Below the pieces are notes generated by a model. It was not told the origin of the DNA, made no database searches, and saw only the letters and a program-made list of their open reading frames with translations. A stretch of 64,000 bases of DNA, from contig JAITOU010000023.1 of assembly GCA_031289755.1 (NCBI GenBank), positions 38,837 to 102,836 on the forward strand, given 5' to 3'. Position 1 is the stretch's first letter; every line of letters starts with the position of its first letter. A program made the translations under genes and the position numbers. Of this stretch, positions 16,596 through 25,771 are shown piece by piece. This DNA comes from Clostridiales bacterium. GTDB taxonomy: Bacteria; Bacillota; Clostridia; Christensenellales; JAISNN01.

Positions 16596-17699
16596 ATGCT
16601 GACGACAGGCGAAGAAAAGGATTATAAGAGAATAATACGCATGATTAATAAGGCGTTTAGGAGTTGCTTTCCGCTCTTGCTGCCGAAGGTTTACAGAAAC
16701 CGTCCGGAGTACGCGGTCTGTCACAGATATGCCCAAGACGATAAGGGCAGGATGATTGCCGCAACGGCGGTTATTCCGATGACCTTGCACGTCGGCGACA
16801 GGGCTTTGAAGTGCGCAGGCGTCGGAAGCGTCGCGACGCTCAAAAAAGCACGCGGTAAGGGGCTTATGAACGAAATGCTTTTGGACGCGGTGAAAATCGG
16901 CACGGACAGCGGCGTTCAGCTCATGATGCTCGGCGGCAAGCGGCTCAGATATGAGCGGTACGGCTTTGTGCCGAGCGGCTTTCATACCGAATTTAAGGTC
17001 ACCGACCATGCCGCAACGCGCAGAAAGACGGACGGTTACAGCTTTTTGAAATTAAAAAAGAACGGCGGTTACTTAGAAAACATTATCCGCTCTCACGACA
17101 CCCTTGAAATGCGCGCCGAGCGTGAAAAGGATAACTTTTCGGATATTTTGTCGTCGTATTTTAATACGGCTTACGTCGTATTAAAGGACGGCGAGTATTG
17201 CGGCTATTTAGTCAAAAACATCTTCGGCAAAACTATCGAGGAAATTGTTCTTGACGGCGCGGAAATAACCGACGTCGTTTCGGCTTTTGTCAAATTTAAA
17301 AGGTTAAAGAATGTAAATGTCGTAGTTTCGCCGTGCAGAGAAAAGGATACACGCGAAATGTACGCCTTTGCCGACGCCTTTAAACAGCAAGAAAGTATAA
17401 GCTTTAATGTCTTGGATTACCCGGCGGTCATAGAAACTATGCTCGTATATAAGGCGAAAAGCGTTCCGCTTACGGACGGAGAATTTAATTTGGGTGTGGA
17501 CGAAAACACCTACAAAATAAGCGTAAAATCAAACACGGTAGCCGTCACCCCGTCAAAAGACCTGCCCGACGCCGTTTTTACCAAAAGCCAAGCGACAATT
17601 TTGATGTTCTTCCCGAATAATATTTATGCCGAACAATATCCGCTCTTAAAGGCATGGTTTCCTTTGCCGTTGTATATCTCGGCGGTTGATAAGGTTTGA
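16596..17699 (+). CDS. GNAT family N-acetyltransferase, Eis-like
   Basis: 367 residues. The N-terminal GNAT domain has the acetyl-CoA loop in VGSVATLKKARGKGLMNEM (about residues 71-90) and the LGGKRLRYERYGF strand that usually follows. The remaining two-thirds look like a second GNAT-like fold and an SCP2-like C-terminal domain, the Eis arrangement. It probably acetylates an amine on a small molecule or peptide; substrate unknown. The ATG is preceded by GGGGGATA. A terminator follows at 17763. Confidence 0.85.
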   Translation: MLTTGEEKDYKRIIRMINKAFRSCFPLLLPKVYRNRPEYAVCHRYAQDDKGRMIAATAVIPMTLHVGDRALKCAGVGSVATLKKARGKGLMNEMLLDAVKIGTDSGVQLMMLGGKRLRYERYGFVPSGFHTEFKVTDHAATRRKTDGYSFLKLKKNGGYLENIIRSHDTLEMRAEREKDNFSDILSSYFNTAYVVLKDGEYCGYLVKNIFGKTIEEIVLDGAEITDVVSAFVKFKRLKNVNVVVSPCREKDTREMYAFADAFKQQESISFNVLDYPAVIETMLVYKAKSVPLTDGEFNLGVDENTYKISVKSNTVAVTPSKDLPDAVFTKSQATILMFFPNNIYAEQYPLLKAWFPLPLYISAVDKV

Positions 17700-17762
17700 A
17701 AAGGGAGTTTGTTTTTAGCGGGCAAAGGGGATTTTGAAAAATAAGTAAATGTGAATAAATCA

Positions 17763-17805
17763 AAAAAACAACGGACGCATTACACAATAGCGTCCGTTGT
17801 TTTTT
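17763..17805. terminator. bidirectional rho-independent terminator
   Basis: A perfect 16-bp stem: AAAAAACAACGGACGC (17763-17778), 11-base loop, GCGTCCGTTGTTTTTT (17790-17805). A/T tails on both sides suit the convergent genes at 17699 and 17864. Confidence 0.95.
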
Positions 17806-17863
17806 GACGGCAGTTTTTTAACCGCAGGATAGGGGATTTGAAAGAAAGCGTTAGCGCGGTATA

Positions 17864-19342
17864 CTATTTCAATAATTCCCTAAACGCTTCGCAGTATATC
17901 TCGGCGGTTTTTTGAAGGTCGGATAAGGAGATGTTTTCGTCGGCTTCGTGGATTGAAGAGAGTGCGCCGGGAAAGACGGGACCGAAGGCTACGCCGTAGT
18001 CTAAGGCGCGTGCAAAGGTTGCGCCGCCGATAGAGACGGGCTTGGATTTTGTCCCCGTGACCTTGTCGTAAGCTGTGAGCAACGTCCTGACGAGAGGGTC
18101 GCTTTCGGGAACGTATAGGGGCTTGTGAAAGGAGTGAAGGCGTATAGAGAAAAGGGGATTATTGGCTTTTAGGCGAGAGATAAGCTCTTCTTTTGAAGTA
18201 TTGTGCGGATAGCGGACGTCTATTTCGATTTTGAGCGGTGCGCCGATTCCCGTCTTTTTGAAAATTCCGGCGTTGAGAGTGAGCTTTCCGCTTATATCGT
18301 CTTTAAATGCTATGCCTAATCCTTTGCCGTTGCAATCGCAAAGAGCGTCGTACAGCTCCGAATACGGCGACAGCTTCAACGATTTTAAAAGCTTTAAAAG
18401 CTTTAAAGCGGCGTTGTCGCCTTTTTCGGGGTGTGCGCCGTGAGCGGCTTTGCCGACGGCGGAGATTTTTAGCATAGAACCGCCGTTAATAGGCTCTGCC
18501 GTCAGACCTTGCTCGGTAGCGGCTGCGGATATTGCAGAAAGGTTCGGCGATTGTTTTTGCGCTGCCGCAGTGTCGGCGATTACAGGAATGCCTGCCGATT
18601 TACCTTGCTCGGTCGGGGCGTTGTCGGGGCGGATTCCATATCCGCCCGTTTTGCGGGTCGGCGATTGACCTTGTGCGGCGGCGGATATTGCGTCGCCGTA
18701 TGCTATCGTCAGATAGGCGTTGTCGGGGACTATGTTGGCGCGTTCTCCGGCGTAAAATTCCGCGACGGGGTAGGCGCGGCATTTTGCAGTGATGACATAG
18801 TTGGCTTTGCCTTTTTCGGAGTTGATGACGGGAAAGTCTGCGTCGGGAGCAATGCCGCACGGCGGCATACCTTCACGGTCGAGATAATAGGCTATGCTTT
18901 CCCATTTACCGCCTTCTTCGTCCAGACCGAAGATGAAACGGACTTTTTTGCCGAAGACAAAGCCTTCGTCTATTAAGGCCTTGACGGCGTAGATAGCCGC
19001 GATAGTCGGACCTTTGTCGTCGAGTGTTCCGCGTCCGTAGAGAATGCCGCCGTCTATTTCGCCGCCAAGCGGAGCGTGCGTCCAATCCGGCGCGTTGAAG
19101 GGTACGACGTCGAGATGACACAGGACACCAAACAGCTCGCCGCCGCCTATTTCGGCATAGCCGCAGTAGCCGTCCATGTTGCGGACGGAGAAGCCCAGCC
19201 CGTCGCATAAGCCGAGTGTATAGACGAGTGCGTCGTTTACGCCCTTTCCAAAGGGTGCGCCTGCGGCTTTTTTGCCTGCGGCGCTGTTGAAAGAGACGAG
19301 TTTTTGGAGAGATTTGACCATATCGTTTAAATATTTTTCCAT
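17864..19342 (-). CDS. pepV: PepV/Sapep-type M20 dipeptidase with a repeat-derived insertion
   Basis: 492 residues from the ATG at 19342, with AGAGGA 11 bases upstream; a TTG three codons earlier is less likely. A dizinc peptidase: LCHLDVVP (first His and Asp ligands), GRGTLDDKGP (bridging Asp), FGLDEEGG (catalytic Glu and ligand), PDADFPV (Asp ligand), and a late SIHEADENI (His ligand). It cleaves dipeptides and some beta-Ala or D-residue peptides in the cytosol. Between NIVPDNA and VGKAAHG the lid domain is longer than usual by roughly 40-50 residues, with two imperfect repeats containing QSP and TEQG (DNA 18486-18690). The protein otherwise looks intact. Confidence 0.92.
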   Translation of the reverse strand: MEKYLNDMVKSLQKLVSFNSAAGKKAAGAPFGKGVNDALVYTLGLCDGLGFSVRNMDGYCGYAEIGGGELFGVLCHLDVVPFNAPDWTHAPLGGEIDGGILYGRGTLDDKGPTIAAIYAVKALIDEGFVFGKKVRFIFGLDEEGGKWESIAYYLDREGMPPCGIAPDADFPVINSEKGKANYVITAKCRAYPVAEFYAGERANIVPDNAYLTIAYGDAISAAAQGQSPTRKTGGYGIRPDNAPTEQGKSAGIPVIADTAAAQKQSPNLSAISAAATEQGLTAEPINGGSMLKISAVGKAAHGAHPEKGDNAALKLLKLLKSLKLSPYSELYDALCDCNGKGLGIAFKDDISGKLTLNAGIFKKTGIGAPLKIEIDVRYPHNTSKEELISRLKANNPLFSIRLHSFHKPLYVPESDPLVRTLLTAYDKVTGTKSKPVSIGGATFARALDYGVAFGPVFPGALSSIHEADENISLSDLQKTAEIYCEAFRELLK

Positions 19343-19365
19343 GCCTGACAATTTCCTCTTTAATT

Positions 19366-19395
19366 ATTATACACTATTTGCCCGATTTATGTTAA
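19366..19395 (-). promoter_or_regulatory. promoter of pepV, overlapping a divergent -10 box
   Basis: Minus strand: TTAACA-like -35 (19395-19390), 18-bp spacer, TATAAT (19371-19366). The -35 overlaps TAAAAT (19393-19398), the probable -10 of the divergent radC gene, so the two polymerases would compete. Confidence 0.6.
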
Positions 19396-19404
19396 AATAA
19401 AATC

Positions 19405-20214
19405 ATGAACGACAAAGATAAAGAAAATGCTCCGTCGGAAGAAAAAGCCGTACAGCCGGCTAAGGTTCGCAAAAATATTCATGAGGACCACAGAGCGCGT
19501 TTGAGAAAGCAGTTTTTGGAGGGCGGAGCGGATAATTGCTCCGAACATCAGATACTTGAATTTTTTCTCTTTCCGTTTATTCCGAGAAAGGATACCAATG
19601 TTTTGGCGCACGAGCTTATAGACAGGTTCGGGTCGCTTTCAAAAGTTTTCGACGCCGATTATTACCAATTGAAAAAGGTCAAGAATATGACCGATACTGC
19701 CGCCGCTAATATCGCTCTGCATAATAAAATCTGCGACAGAATCAATTTTGACAAAATCAAAAACAGCGATTGTCTCGATACGACGGGAGCGGTTTACAGA
19801 TATGTCAAAAGCTTTATGTCCAATTTTACCGTCGAGCATTCTTATCTCTTGTGTCTGAATAATAATTTTAAGCTGATAAGGCGCGTCCTGCTCCAAAAGG
19901 GCATTGTCAATCAGACGAATATTTATCTCAGGCAAATCGCGGAAATAGCCTTGCAGTGCGGCGCGACAAATATCGTCGTTATTCACAATCACCCGTCGGG
20001 CAACGTCAAGCCGTCTATAAGCGACATTGAGATTTCACGCGAAATGCTCGCCGTCTTTCCGTCGCTCGAAATAAATCTGTTAGACCATATCATAGTGGGC
20101 GGCGGAGAATATTACAGCTTCCGCGAAAACGAAGAGTTTTTGTCGCAGAGAAAAAAGACGGCGAACAAATATACCGCGGAGCTTAACGATGCGTTTAATA
20201 TCTGGAATCATTAG
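19405..20214 (+). CDS. radC: RadC family JAB-domain protein
   Basis: 269 residues. A basic N-terminal tail, then the family's helical UvrC-like region (HEDHRARLRKQFLEGG), then a JAB/MPN metalloprotease-like domain with the JAMM signature HNHPSGNVKPSISD (about residues 194-207). Despite the name, the role of RadC is unsettled. The sequence has no Shine-Dalgarno before the ATG, and the -10 box ends only six bases upstream, so the message may be leaderless. No other start codon is available before the conserved region. Confidence 0.9.
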   Translation: MNDKDKENAPSEEKAVQPAKVRKNIHEDHRARLRKQFLEGGADNCSEHQILEFFLFPFIPRKDTNVLAHELIDRFGSLSKVFDADYYQLKKVKNMTDTAAANIALHNKICDRINFDKIKNSDCLDTTGAVYRYVKSFMSNFTVEHSYLLCLNNNFKLIRRVLLQKGIVNQTNIYLRQIAEIALQCGATNIVVIHNHPSGNVKPSISDIEISREMLAVFPSLEINLLDHIIVGGGEYYSFRENEEFLSQRKKTANKYTAELNDAFNIWNH

Positions 20215-20314
20215 TTAAAATACAAGTCTATCGATATACCGCACTTTAAGTCAGCCGTCAATTAGGTCAATAATTAATTTACATAAGTATATATGTCATA
20301 ATAAGGAGTTCATC

Positions 20315-21046
20315 ATGATAGTAGAGGGGAAAAATCCCGTAAAAGAATTGTTCAGCGGCAATGCGACGGTAGAAAAGCTTTATATCGTCAAGTCCGCCGA
20401 CCCGCAAATAGCGTACATTATAAGTCGCGCTTTGGAAAAAAAAGTCAAGATTATCTATGCCGAAAAGGAATTGCTCAATAAGCTCACTGTTTCGGGTAAG
20501 CATCAGGGCGTTCTCGCCGTGACGACCGATTTTAAATACGCGGAGGTTTCGGACATTTTGAATGCCGCAAAAATCAAGCAAAAGCCGCATTTTATCATCA
20601 TTCTCGACGGAATAGAAGACCCCCATAATCTCGGCGCGATAATGAGAACGGCAGAATGCGCAGGCGCGGACGGAATTATTATCGGCAAGCACAGAGCAGC
20701 CGGAGTGACCGACGCCGCTATCAAGGTTTCGGCAGGCGCGTCGGCGCATATCCTTGTCGCTAAGGTGACAAATATCAACGACACGATAAGAGAATTAAAG
20801 GACGCATTTATAAATGTCGTCGCCGCCGACACCGACGGCGAACCGATATACGGCAGCCGCCTTACGGGAGATATCGCCGTTGTAATAGGCGGCGAAGGCG
20901 AAGGCGTAAAGCCGCTCACCAAAAAGCTTTGCGATAAGACCGTAAGCTTGCCGGTATTCGGCAAGATAAATTCTCTCAATGCTTCGGTCGCTTGCGGAGC
21001 GGTCTTGTACGAAATAATAAGGCAGAGAGAAACGCCGAACAAATAA
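20315..21046 (+). CDS. rlmB: 23S rRNA (guanosine-2'-O)-methyltransferase RlmB type
   Basis: 243 residues. The N-terminal L30e-like substrate-binding domain begins VEGKNPVKE; the SpoU domain shows motif 1 DPHNLGAIMRTAECAG (about residue 102), motif 2 VIGGEGEGV and motif 3 SLNASVACGAVLYE, which form the SAM-binding trefoil knot. It methylates G2251 (E. coli numbering) of 23S rRNA. AAGGAG precedes the ATG. sigH follows 20 bases downstream, the same rlmB-sigH linkage as in Bacillus and Clostridium. Confidence 0.95.
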   Translation: MIVEGKNPVKELFSGNATVEKLYIVKSADPQIAYIISRALEKKVKIIYAEKELLNKLTVSGKHQGVLAVTTDFKYAEVSDILNAAKIKQKPHFIIILDGIEDPHNLGAIMRTAECAGADGIIIGKHRAAGVTDAAIKVSAGASAHILVAKVTNINDTIRELKDAFINVVAADTDGEPIYGSRLTGDIAVVIGGEGEGVKPLTKKLCDKTVSLPVFGKINSLNASVACGAVLYEIIRQRETPNK

Positions 21047-21066
21047 ACGGTATTAGGAGAAAAAAA

Positions 21067-21621
21067 TTGTCGGACGAGGAAATAGCCTTGCAGGCAAAGG
21101 TCGGAGCGGACGGTTGTATGGACGAGCTTTTGACGCGCTATAAGAGCATGGTACTCAAATGCGCTCGGTCGTTTTTTTTGACGGGCGGCGCACGCGACGA
21201 CCTTGTTCAAGAGGGCATGATAGGGCTGTACAGAGCCATTTTGCGTTTTGACCCGATAAAATGCCCTAATTTTAAAAGCTTCGCTTCCTTGTGCGTCAAG
21301 CGTCAGATTATAGACGCCGTGCGCAAAAACAACAGCGGCAAAAATTTTGTTATGAATAACTATGTTTCGCTCGACGACGGCGCGGGGCTGTATTCCGCCG
21401 ACCGCGAAAATCCCGAAGAGAAAATCATCTCGACGGAAGCCTACAACGAATTTAAAGAAAAGACAAAAAGCCTTAGCCGTTTGGAAAATATTATTCTCGA
21501 AAAATATCTCGAAGGCAAGACCTATTCGGAGATTTCGGACGAGATATGCCGCCCCGAAAAAAGCGTCGATAACGCGATACAGAGAATAAGAAAAAAATTG
21601 CAAAATTGCAACCGGGAATAA
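21067..21621 (+). CDS. sigH: RNA polymerase sigma factor SigH
   Basis: 184 residues from a TTG at 21067 with AGGAG seven bases upstream. The open frame continues upstream into rlmB, but that part is a shadow. Region 2 (YKSMVLKCARSFFLTGGARDDLVQEGMIGLYRAI) is very close to sporulation sigma-H; region 4 at the end (LEGKTYSEISDEI...) is the -35-binding helix-turn-helix. In Firmicutes SigH directs early sporulation and competence genes. Its position after rlmB supports the call. Confidence 0.92.
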   Translation: MSDEEIALQAKVGADGCMDELLTRYKSMVLKCARSFFLTGGARDDLVQEGMIGLYRAILRFDPIKCPNFKSFASLCVKRQIIDAVRKNNSGKNFVMNNYVSLDDGAGLYSADRENPEEKIISTEAYNEFKEKTKSLSRLENIILEKYLEGKTYSEISDEICRPEKSVDNAIQRIRKKLQNCNRE

Positions 21622-21717
21622 AAACAGTCCGTAAATGTATATATATGTATAAGCGGATAAATAAAATAAATTGTCTTGAAGACGGTACTTTGCCGGATAA
21701 AAAGACGGGGAAAAATT

Positions 21718-23001
21718 ATGAATACGGGAAAGAAAATAAAAATAATCATCTTGGGCGACGGTATGGCTGATACGCCTTACGCCGCCGGCAAGGACGGCGA
21801 AGAACCCTTGCCGACACCGCTCATGCGTGCTAAGACGCCCGTCGTCGGCGCGCTCGCAAGCCACTCGGAGATAGGACTTGTCAAGACCGTGCCGGACGGC
21901 ATGAAGCCCGGAAGCGATATCGCCAACCTTTCGGTCATGGGCTACGACCCGTCAAAATGCTATACGGGACGCTCGCCGCTCGAAGCGGTCAGCATAGGTA
22001 TAAAGCTCAAAGAAACCGACCTTGCTCTGCGCTGCAATCTCGTGACGCTCGGCAGTGCGGCGGACTTTTCGGGAAAGGTCATGACCGATTATAGCGCGGA
22101 CGAGATTTCTACGGAAGAAGGTCATGAGCTGATAGACGGTCTGGCTAAATATTTCAGAGAAAACGGCAAAAATTTACTTAGAAATTTTGACGAAAACAAC
22201 GCCGGCTTCGAGTGCTTTACCTTTTACGGCGGCGTTTCTTACAGAAACTGCCTTGTCGTTTCAAACGGCGTGCGCGGTACGGAATGTACGCCGCCGCACG
22301 ACATCAGTGGCAAAAAAATAGGGGCTTATCTCCCTAAGGGCGTATACGGCGCGGCGTTTAACGCGATGATGCGCGAAGCGTACGCTTTTTTGTCGGCGCA
22401 CCCGGTCAATCTCAAAAGGATAGAAAGGGGCTTGCGTCCAGGTAATTGCATATGGCTTTGGGGCGAGGGCAGAAAGCCCGCGCTCGAAGATTTTGACAAG
22501 CTCAACGGCAAGACGGGCGCGGTCATCTCGGCGGTAGACCTTATAAAGGGCATAGGCATTGCCGCCAATATGAAAATCTACGAGGTCGAGGGCGCGACGG
22601 GTACGGTAAATACAAATTTTAAGGGTAAAGCCAAAGCCGTTATAGACGCGGTAAAGGACGGCTGTGATTTTGTCTATCTCCATATCGAAGCCGCCGACGA
22701 GAGCGGACATAGGGGAGAAAGGGCGAACAAGATATTGTCTATCGAAAAAATCGACGGAGTAATCGGCTACATCAAGGACAATCTCGACACGATGGACGTA
22801 CCTTATACGCTGCTGTTTTTGCCCGACCACCCGACGCCGCTCGACATACGCACCCACACCTCCGACCCCGTGCCTTATCTCATGTACAGCAATGTCAAGG
22901 AGCTTTCCAACGGCATAAGGACGTACGACGAGATATCTGCAAAGGACGGTAAATATCACGGAAGCGGTCCGGAGCTGTTTAAAAGGTTTTTGGAAATATG
23001 A
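21718..23001 (+). CDS. apgM: cofactor-independent phosphoglycerate mutase, archaeal type (possible homoserine kinase)
   Basis: 427 residues from the ATG at 21718 (GGGGA upstream; the earlier in-frame ATG at 21676 lacks a site). An alkaline-phosphatase superfamily enzyme: ILGDGMAD metal-binding start, a SDIANLSVMGYDP phosphorylation-site loop, and a late HIEAADESGHRGE and LPDHPTP with metal ligands. The subgroup (TIGR02535 type) has been proposed to act as homoserine kinase where thrB is missing; both roles are possible and the sequence alone does not decide. Confidence 0.88.
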   Translation: MNTGKKIKIIILGDGMADTPYAAGKDGEEPLPTPLMRAKTPVVGALASHSEIGLVKTVPDGMKPGSDIANLSVMGYDPSKCYTGRSPLEAVSIGIKLKETDLALRCNLVTLGSAADFSGKVMTDYSADEISTEEGHELIDGLAKYFRENGKNLLRNFDENNAGFECFTFYGGVSYRNCLVVSNGVRGTECTPPHDISGKKIGAYLPKGVYGAAFNAMMREAYAFLSAHPVNLKRIERGLRPGNCIWLWGEGRKPALEDFDKLNGKTGAVISAVDLIKGIGIAANMKIYEVEGATGTVNTNFKGKAKAVIDAVKDGCDFVYLHIEAADESGHRGERANKILSIEKIDGVIGYIKDNLDTMDVPYTLLFLPDHPTPLDIRTHTSDPVPYLMYSNVKELSNGIRTYDEISAKDGKYHGSGPELFKRFLEI

Positions 23002-23065
23002 TAAGTAAAAACACACGCATAAGAAGATAAATTCCGAGCAAATATTTTTTTACGGGGGAGTGCCG

Positions 23066-23497
23066 ATGTCAAAGCAAGTAATGTCGTTTTGTGATTTTTG
23101 CGGAATCGGCTTCGAGGAAGCTGCCGACGCCGTTAAGGAACGCAATCGGCTGATACGCGACGAGAAAGCCGCAGGAATTTTTGACGCAAACGACGAAAAA
23201 CATTTGCTTATTTGCGCGGAATGTGCCGAGCGTTTAAAAAAGTCCGATATTGCCGCCGCCGAATATTTCGCACAGCTTTTGCTCAACGGCGTGATGTTAA
23301 AGAACGCATATTACGCGCTCGCAAAAAGGACGGTTTTTGCCGCCAATCTGACCGCCTACGCGCTCAGATTAAAGGCTTGTCCGTCACAGCGGCAGGACGG
23401 CAAAAAAAGCTTGAAGCTCAAATACGCTCCGGGTACGTTGCCGCCGATGGTTTTTGGGGTGGACTTATCGGGCTTGAACGGAAAAAAAGAAAAATAA
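23066..23497 (+). CDS. ClpX-zinc-finger-like small protein, unknown function
   Basis: 143 residues from the ATG at 23066 (GGGGGAG five bases upstream; a GTG at 23060 overlaps the site). Two CxxC pairs, FCDFCG near the N-terminus and ICAECAERL about 45 residues later, probably bind one zinc. The rest is helical and basic, ending with a PPMVFGVDLSGL segment and a Lys tail. No known family was recognised. It stands alone, colinear with its neighbours. Confidence 0.6.
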   Translation: MSKQVMSFCDFCGIGFEEAADAVKERNRLIRDEKAAGIFDANDEKHLLICAECAERLKKSDIAAAEYFAQLLLNGVMLKNAYYALAKRTVFAANLTAYALRLKACPSQRQDGKKSLKLKYAPGTLPPMVFGVDLSGLNGKKEK

Positions 23498-23551
23498 CCG
23501 AAGGTCGGATATTCGATGCGTAAATTTAAGTATATACGCCCAAAAATTATA

Positions 23552-23580
23552 TTGACAAAACGGTGCGTGTAATTTATTAT
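23552..23580 (+). promoter_or_regulatory. promoter
   Basis: TTGACA (23552-23557), 17-bp spacer, TATTAT (23575-23580). It excludes the open-frame start at 23563 and supports the ATG at 23617. Confidence 0.8.
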
Positions 23581-23616
23581 ATTAATAGTATCCATTTTAT
23601 TAATCGGAGAAAAGCT

Positions 23617-24504
23617 ATGACCTTTAAATCGGATTTATCCGCCGCAGAGTTTACGGAAACCTACGGCAGCGAAGCGAGAGAAAGAATGTTTTACAACATC
23701 AAGCTCGGCGCGTCTTATGTCAGGATAAAAAAAAGGGGCGACAGAACCTTTGCAATGAGAGGCAAAATTCTCGAAAAACAGCCGCTTAAATTGAATTTTA
23801 TCGACTCCTTTGCCGTGCGTTTTGCCGTCCTGTATACCGCTCTGATAGTATGCGAATTAGTCTTTGCCAATATGGACATTGCCGCCGCCGTCCTGCTAAG
23901 CGTGTCGGTGTATACCGCTCTCTATGTAGCCGGTAAGGTGCGAAGCGCGGAAACGGCGCGCGCTCTGATAAGCGACTTTAAATTGAAGCTCGTTCTCGAC
24001 AAGGACAAATACAATATAGCTTATAATTATTTTTATTATTATCTCATTATCATCTTTTTTGCCATCTATCCGTGCTATATTTTACTTAAAGACGGCTTGA
24101 AGCTGGAAGCTGCTCCGAGTATTGTCATAAGCGCGGCCGCCGCCGCCGCTTTTGTCGTTTGGCTCGTCCTGACGCGCAATATAACCGAATTGTTTTTTAT
24201 TGACAGGGAAGGGATAATCAGACAGAATATCTTTATTGCAAAGGACAAGCTTGTCTATTCCGCCGCCGATATCGAGAGCATAACGGTGGTCAACAAGGAT
24301 TTAAGGGGCGCGGACAAAGAAACGGCGTTTGTTTTTGAATTGAAAATCAAGGAGAGTGCGCTCTACCGTCCGGAAGGTAAATTTCCGCACATCAAAGAAA
24401 AGGACACTATTTATTTGCCCTTCAATAAAGTAACGGCGGAGATAATCAAAGAAAAGCTCTGCTTCGACGTGGAGACCTTTAATTACGACGAATTTTATAA
24501 ATAG
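23617..24504 (+). CDS. hypothetical membrane protein with C-terminal PH-like region
   Basis: 295 residues from the ATG at 23617 (CGGAG nine bases upstream). Two pairs of hydrophobic segments (about 55-105 and 145-190) are followed by a soluble region (about 195-280) with IDREGIIRQNIF and ADIESITVVNK, a strand pattern like YcxB or PH-type domains. Function unknown, probably membrane-associated. Confidence 0.65.
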   Translation: MTFKSDLSAAEFTETYGSEARERMFYNIKLGASYVRIKKRGDRTFAMRGKILEKQPLKLNFIDSFAVRFAVLYTALIVCELVFANMDIAAAVLLSVSVYTALYVAGKVRSAETARALISDFKLKLVLDKDKYNIAYNYFYYYLIIIFFAIYPCYILLKDGLKLEAAPSIVISAAAAAAFVVWLVLTRNITELFFIDREGIIRQNIFIAKDKLVYSAADIESITVVNKDLRGADKETAFVFELKIKESALYRPEGKFPHIKEKDTIYLPFNKVTAEIIKEKLCFDVETFNYDEFYK

Positions 24505-24641
24505 ACCCGTATCGCTGTTTTTTGATAGGAAAAGGTAAAGATTTTAATCGAACAAGATTACGGAACGCCGCCGTATATAGACGGCGCAAGAGAAAACCTT
24601 TAAGACATTGTAAGGGATTTATCAAACAAAAGGTGACGCTG

Positions 24642-25622
24642 ATGAAAGAAGATTATTTAAAATTTGAAAAGCTTTTTCTTTCGGAATATGCAAAAAAGTC
24701 CGACGAAGCCGGCGAAAGGGAACGGTATATGGAAGTCTGCCCTTTGAGAACGGAATTTCAGAGAGACCGCGACAGAATAATTCACTGCAAATCGTTCAGA
24801 CGGTTAAAGCACAAAACGCAGGTATTTTTATCGCCGGAAGGCGACCATTACCGCACGCGGCTTACTCATACGCTGGAAGTTTCTCAGATAGCGAGAACCG
24901 TCGCGCGTTCTTTAAGGCTCAACGAGGACCTGACCGAAGCCATAAGTTTAGGTCACGATTTGGGGCATACGCCCTTCGGTCATTCGGGAGAAAAAACGCT
25001 TAACGCGATAACGGGAAGATTTTTTCACAACGAGCAGAGTTTGAGAGTCGTGGAGATTTTGGAAAACGACGGCAAGGGTCTCAATCTCACGCCCGAAGTA
25101 AAGGACGGCATACTCAATCACCGTCAGGGAATGGTTCCGGCGACATTAGAAGGGCTTGCCGTCAACTATTCAGACCGCATAGCGTATATTAATCACGACA
25201 TAGACGACGCCGTACACGCCGGACTTATTACCGAAGCAATGCTCCCGAAGGACTGTGTGGAGCTTCTCGGCAAGAGCAAGGGGGAGCGAATAAACAATCT
25301 CATCTTTAATCTCATCGAAAACTCCGACGGAAAAAACCTTTTGAAAATGTCGGCTGAATACGAAGAAGCGTTCAGACGTTTGAGAAAATATATGTTTGAC
25401 AACGTGTACGACAACGAAGTGGTCAGGCAATATGTCGATAAAGCCGACAGAATGATAAAATTACTCTACGATTATTATTACGGCAACGAGAGCGAGATAC
25501 CGATTCGGTATCTGCAAAACACCGACAAAAAAACCGCCGTTTGCGATTATATAGCGGCGATGACGGACAGGTATGCGGTAAGCAAATTTGAGGAAATCTT
25601 CGTGCCGGGCAGCTGGCGGTGA
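24642..25622 (+). CDS. dgt: deoxyguanosinetriphosphate triphosphohydrolase-like HD protein
   Basis: 326 residues from the ATG at 24642 (AAAGGTGA upstream). HD-domain phosphohydrolase motifs: RDRIIHCKSFRRLKHKTQVF, then RLTHTLEV (first His), and LGHDLGHTPFGH (HD pair and following His). It hydrolyses dNTPs to deoxynucleoside and triphosphate. It is shorter than E. coli Dgt but matches the short Firmicute form. In the 137-base gap before it an imperfect CGCCG/CGGCG hairpin can be seen at about 24560. Confidence 0.93.
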   Translation: MKEDYLKFEKLFLSEYAKKSDEAGERERYMEVCPLRTEFQRDRDRIIHCKSFRRLKHKTQVFLSPEGDHYRTRLTHTLEVSQIARTVARSLRLNEDLTEAISLGHDLGHTPFGHSGEKTLNAITGRFFHNEQSLRVVEILENDGKGLNLTPEVKDGILNHRQGMVPATLEGLAVNYSDRIAYINHDIDDAVHAGLITEAMLPKDCVELLGKSKGERINNLIFNLIENSDGKNLLKMSAEYEEAFRRLRKYMFDNVYDNEVVRQYVDKADRMIKLLYDYYYGNESEIPIRYLQNTDKKTAVCDYIAAMTDRYAVSKFEEIFVPGSWR

Positions 25623-25684
25623 CAAGGAAACGGCTTGATACGGAGCAAATATCCCTTTAAGAGAATAATTAACAATTTTATTAC

Positions 25685-25712
25685 TTGACAAAATCCTATT
25701 ATATGGTATAAT
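25685..25712 (+). promoter_or_regulatory. promoter of PH-domain protein
   Basis: TTGACA (25685-25690), 16-bp spacer, TATAAT (25707-25712), 60 bases before the start. Confidence 0.85.
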
Positions 25713-25771
25713 TAATAACGATGTCCGTTGCAGATTGAGGTCGGCGGCAGGCACAGTCGGAGGTTTTGAAA

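Noticed and set aside
20503..21864. 453-aa minus-strand reading frame
   Set aside because: It is antisense to rlmB and sigH, which carry clear family motifs; no ribosome site or family on the minus strand.
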